Made by a program: the position numbers and the translations under genes
From: CAKZQX01 sp034437035
Lineage (GTDB): Bacteria; Chloroflexota; Chloroflexia; Chloroflexales; Chloroflexaceae
Direction of reading: 5' to 3'
Assembly: GCA_034437035.1 (NCBI GenBank)
Contig: DAOTUI010000075.1
Span: 1-64,000 of the forward strand
DNA length: 64,000 bases
Shown: one piece after another, positions 62,212-64,000 of the stretch
Numbering within the stretch: the stretch's first letter is position 1
How the letters are laid out: each line of letters starts with the position of its first letter
The notes under the pieces: model-generated
Told to the model about the DNA's origin: nothing
Database searches by the model: none
The model's input: only the letters and a program-made list of their open reading frames with translations

Positions 62212-63108
62212 ATGAGTCTCTGGTTAATGCAGGCATTTAATGGCTTGAGTCTTGGCTCCATCTTGCTGATGATTTCGCTGGGGCTGGCATTTGCCTTCGG
62301 GCTGATGAATGTAATTAACATGGCCCACGGTGAGTTGATTATGGTGGGCGCGTATGTCACCTATGTGTTTCAAAATCTGCTGGCCGTGCCGCTGGGTGGC
62401 ACTGAACTGGGACTCTGGTTTATCCTGGCGATTCCGGCGGCGTTTCTCTTTACCGCACTGGTCGGCGCACTGCTGGAGGTCGGGTTGATCCGCTTTCTGT
62501 ATGGGCGGCCACTGGATACGCTACTGGCAACCTGGGGCGTGGCTCTGATCCTGCAGCAGGCGGCGCGCAGCATCTTTGGCGCACCGAATGTGCAGGTTGT
62601 CAGCCCTGCCTGGCTGAATGGCGGCCTGACGCTTATGCCGGGACTGTTGCTGCCCTACAAGCGGCTCTTTATCATTGGACTGGTGATTGTGGTAGTCGGC
62701 GCGATCTACTGGCATCTAAACCGCACCTCCAATGGCCGGCGCATTCGGGCAGCGATGCAGAACCGCGAGATGGCCGCTTCGCTGGGCGTGGCTACGCGGC
62801 GGGTAGATATGTTCACCTTTGCGCTAGGGGCCGGACTGGCCGGGATCGCCGGAAGCGCGCTGACGCTGATCGGGCCGATTGGTCCGGCACTCGGCACCTA
62901 CTACATTGTGGACGCCTTTATGGTGGTAGTGCTGGGGGGTGTGGGTCGCCTACCAGGAACGATTGTCGCCGCATTGACAATCGGGATTATGAACACGCTA
63001 CTGGAACTGGGGACGACCGCAACGCTGGGCAAGGTGCTGGTACTGGTGCTGATTATTGCCTTCTTGCAGTGGCGGCCATCGGGCATTCTCGCGCTGCGCA
63101 CGCGCTAA
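62212..63108 (+). CDS. urtB: Urea ABC transporter permease UrtB
   Basis: The 298-residue LivH-type permease has about eight membrane helices. Typical segments are LGLAFAFGLMNVINMAHGELIMVGAY (about 22), RRIRAAMQNREMAASLGV (about 178), and the end LVLIIAFLQWRPSGILALRTR, which fits UrtB. It starts 185 bp after urtA, beyond the hairpin, and ends 13 bp before urtC. Confidence 0.93.
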   Translation: MSLWLMQAFNGLSLGSILLMISLGLAFAFGLMNVINMAHGELIMVGAYVTYVFQNLLAVPLGGTELGLWFILAIPAAFLFTALVGALLEVGLIRFLYGRPLDTLLATWGVALILQQAARSIFGAPNVQVVSPAWLNGGLTLMPGLLLPYKRLFIIGLVIVVVGAIYWHLNRTSNGRRIRAAMQNREMAASLGVATRRVDMFTFALGAGLAGIAGSALTLIGPIGPALGTYYIVDAFMVVVLGGVGRLPGTIVAALTIGIMNTLLELGTTATLGKVLVLVLIIAFLQWRPSGILALRTR

Positions 63109-63121
63109 GGAGAGATAGAGC

Positions 63122-64000
63122 ATGCAAGAGAAACAGCTTACCGTTAACCCAATGCCTGTCCAGATTACGGCGGGTGCGCTGCTGCGGCAGTGGGGGCCGT
63201 TTGTGCTGGTTGCGTTCCTGCTGCTGGTCGTTGCGCCGCTAACACTGTCGGAGTTTCGACTGAGCCTGATGGGGCGCTTCCTGACCTTTGGCATGGTCGC
63301 TATGAGCCTGAGCCTGATCTGGGGGTATGGCGGGATGCTCTGCCTGGGGCAGGGGTTGTTCTTCGCGCTGGGAGCCTACGCGATGGGCATGTACCTCAAG
63401 TTGGAGGCATCCGGGGAGAGTCTGCCCGACTTTATGCTCTGGAGCGGCGTGCGCGAGTTGCCCTGGTTCTGGGTACCGTTTCAATCGCCGCTCGTGGCGA
63501 TCCTGGCGGCAATTGTTGTGCCGATGCTGCTGGCTGGACTGGTCGGCTACTTCATTTTTCGCAGCCGGGTGCAAGGGGTCTATTTTGCGATTATCACCCA
63601 GGCATTCACGCTGGTTTTTAGCCTGCTGTTTGTGGGACAACAACCCTACACCGGCGGCACCAACGGTATTACCAATATCAGCACCGTTTTTGGTCTTCCA
63701 TTATCAGATCGTTCCACCGAAGTGACCCTCTATATTGCCACGGTGATCTGTCTGGGAGCAGTCTACCTGGTGAGCCGCTGGTTCACCTCGTCGCGCTTTG
63801 GGCGGCTGCTGGTTGCGATGCGCGATGACGAAACCCGCGTGCGCTTCCTGGGGTACAACCCGGCCATCCTGAAAACCATGGTCTTTGGTGTATCCGCCGG
63901 AATTGCCGGACTGGCCGGGGCGCTGTTTATACCCCAGGTCGGGATTATCTCACCCTCGGCGATGGGCGTGGTCTTCTCGCTGGAGATTGTGGTCTGGGTG
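63122..64000 (+). CDS. urtC: Urea ABC transporter permease UrtC (3' end cut)
   Basis: This LivM-type permease is complete at its start and runs off the window after about 293 residues. Family segments are LSLIWGYGGMLCLGQGLFFALGAYAMGMYL, the insert LPWFWVPFQSP, VYFAIITQAFTLVFSLLF and GGTNGITNI. AAGGAG precedes the ATG. UrtD and UrtE ATPase genes would be expected just beyond the window. Confidence 0.93.
   Translation, partial: MQEKQLTVNPMPVQITAGALLRQWGPFVLVAFLLLVVAPLTLSEFRLSLMGRFLTFGMVAMSLSLIWGYGGMLCLGQGLFFALGAYAMGMYLKLEASGESLPDFMLWSGVRELPWFWVPFQSPLVAILAAIVVPMLLAGLVGYFIFRSRVQGVYFAIITQAFTLVFSLLFVGQQPYTGGTNGITNISTVFGLPLSDRSTEVTLYIATVICLGAVYLVSRWFTSSRFGRLLVAMRDDETRVRFLGYNPAILKTMVFGVSAGIAGLAGALFIPQVGIISPSAMGVVFSLEIVVWV

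Overview
The window is a GC-rich bacterial chromosome segment with dense coding on both strands. The gene content suggests a Chloroflexota bacterium, probably of the filamentous Chloroflexia: sufCDSUB gene order, a cvpA-mutS2 pair, a DUF3179 lipoprotein, glycogen synthase, and Thr/Pro-rich linkers in surface proteins. This assignment is inference from gene content and protein style; no rRNA, tRNA or CRISPR array was seen.

Layout. 0-13 kb: small membrane proteins, an RluA-type pseudouridine synthase, an aminotransferase-esterase pair, and a cvpA-mutS2-LysM operon. 13-21 kb: glycogen synthase, FtsH, a SirB1-like protein and ArgS. 21-27 kb: two sensor kinases, then a two-gene module resembling a MotA/MotB-type ion-driven stator with a long coiled-coil tail. 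27-36 kb: RRM protein, degenerate receiver domain, stand-alone glycogen-binding domain, DUF3179 lipoprotein, histidine phosphatase, zinc-ribbon membrane protein and a single-module ClpB-like ATPase. 36-48 kb: a sulfur block, with a SufR-like regulator, sufCDSUB, Rieske protein, rhodanese, a second NifU-like scaffold, and then a protein-thiocarboxylate cysteine route (CysM-like synthase, JAMM hydrolase, ubiquitin-like sulfur carrier, MoeZ-type activator) and a DUF59 protein. 49-64 kb: a nitrogen block, with ureFDABC, a divergent Lrp/AsnC regulator, a probable nickel guanidine hydrolase with its own HypA/HypB and ABC transporter, then urtABC for urea uptake, cut by the window end.

The nitrogen block reads as one pathway: guanidine import, hydrolysis to urea and ammonia, urea import, and urease. 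The gdmH operon has a consensus promoter, a perfect palindrome that overlaps the regulator's own promoter, and a roughly 200-nt leader that can fold into several helices.

The most striking non-coding feature is a family of about 20 short dispersed elements (typically 190-220 bp), nearly all intergenic. Each has inverted ends (CACGAGTTACGCGGT-like), two distinct inner modules that give it an orientation, and a long central hairpin whose sequence differs from copy to copy while staying self-complementary. Many copies are flanked by 7-8 bp direct repeats of the form T...A, which is good evidence of transposition. No transposase is present here, so the elements look non-autonomous (MITE-like). 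Some stand in tandem and share their target repeats, and one carries a nested second inverted-repeat insertion.
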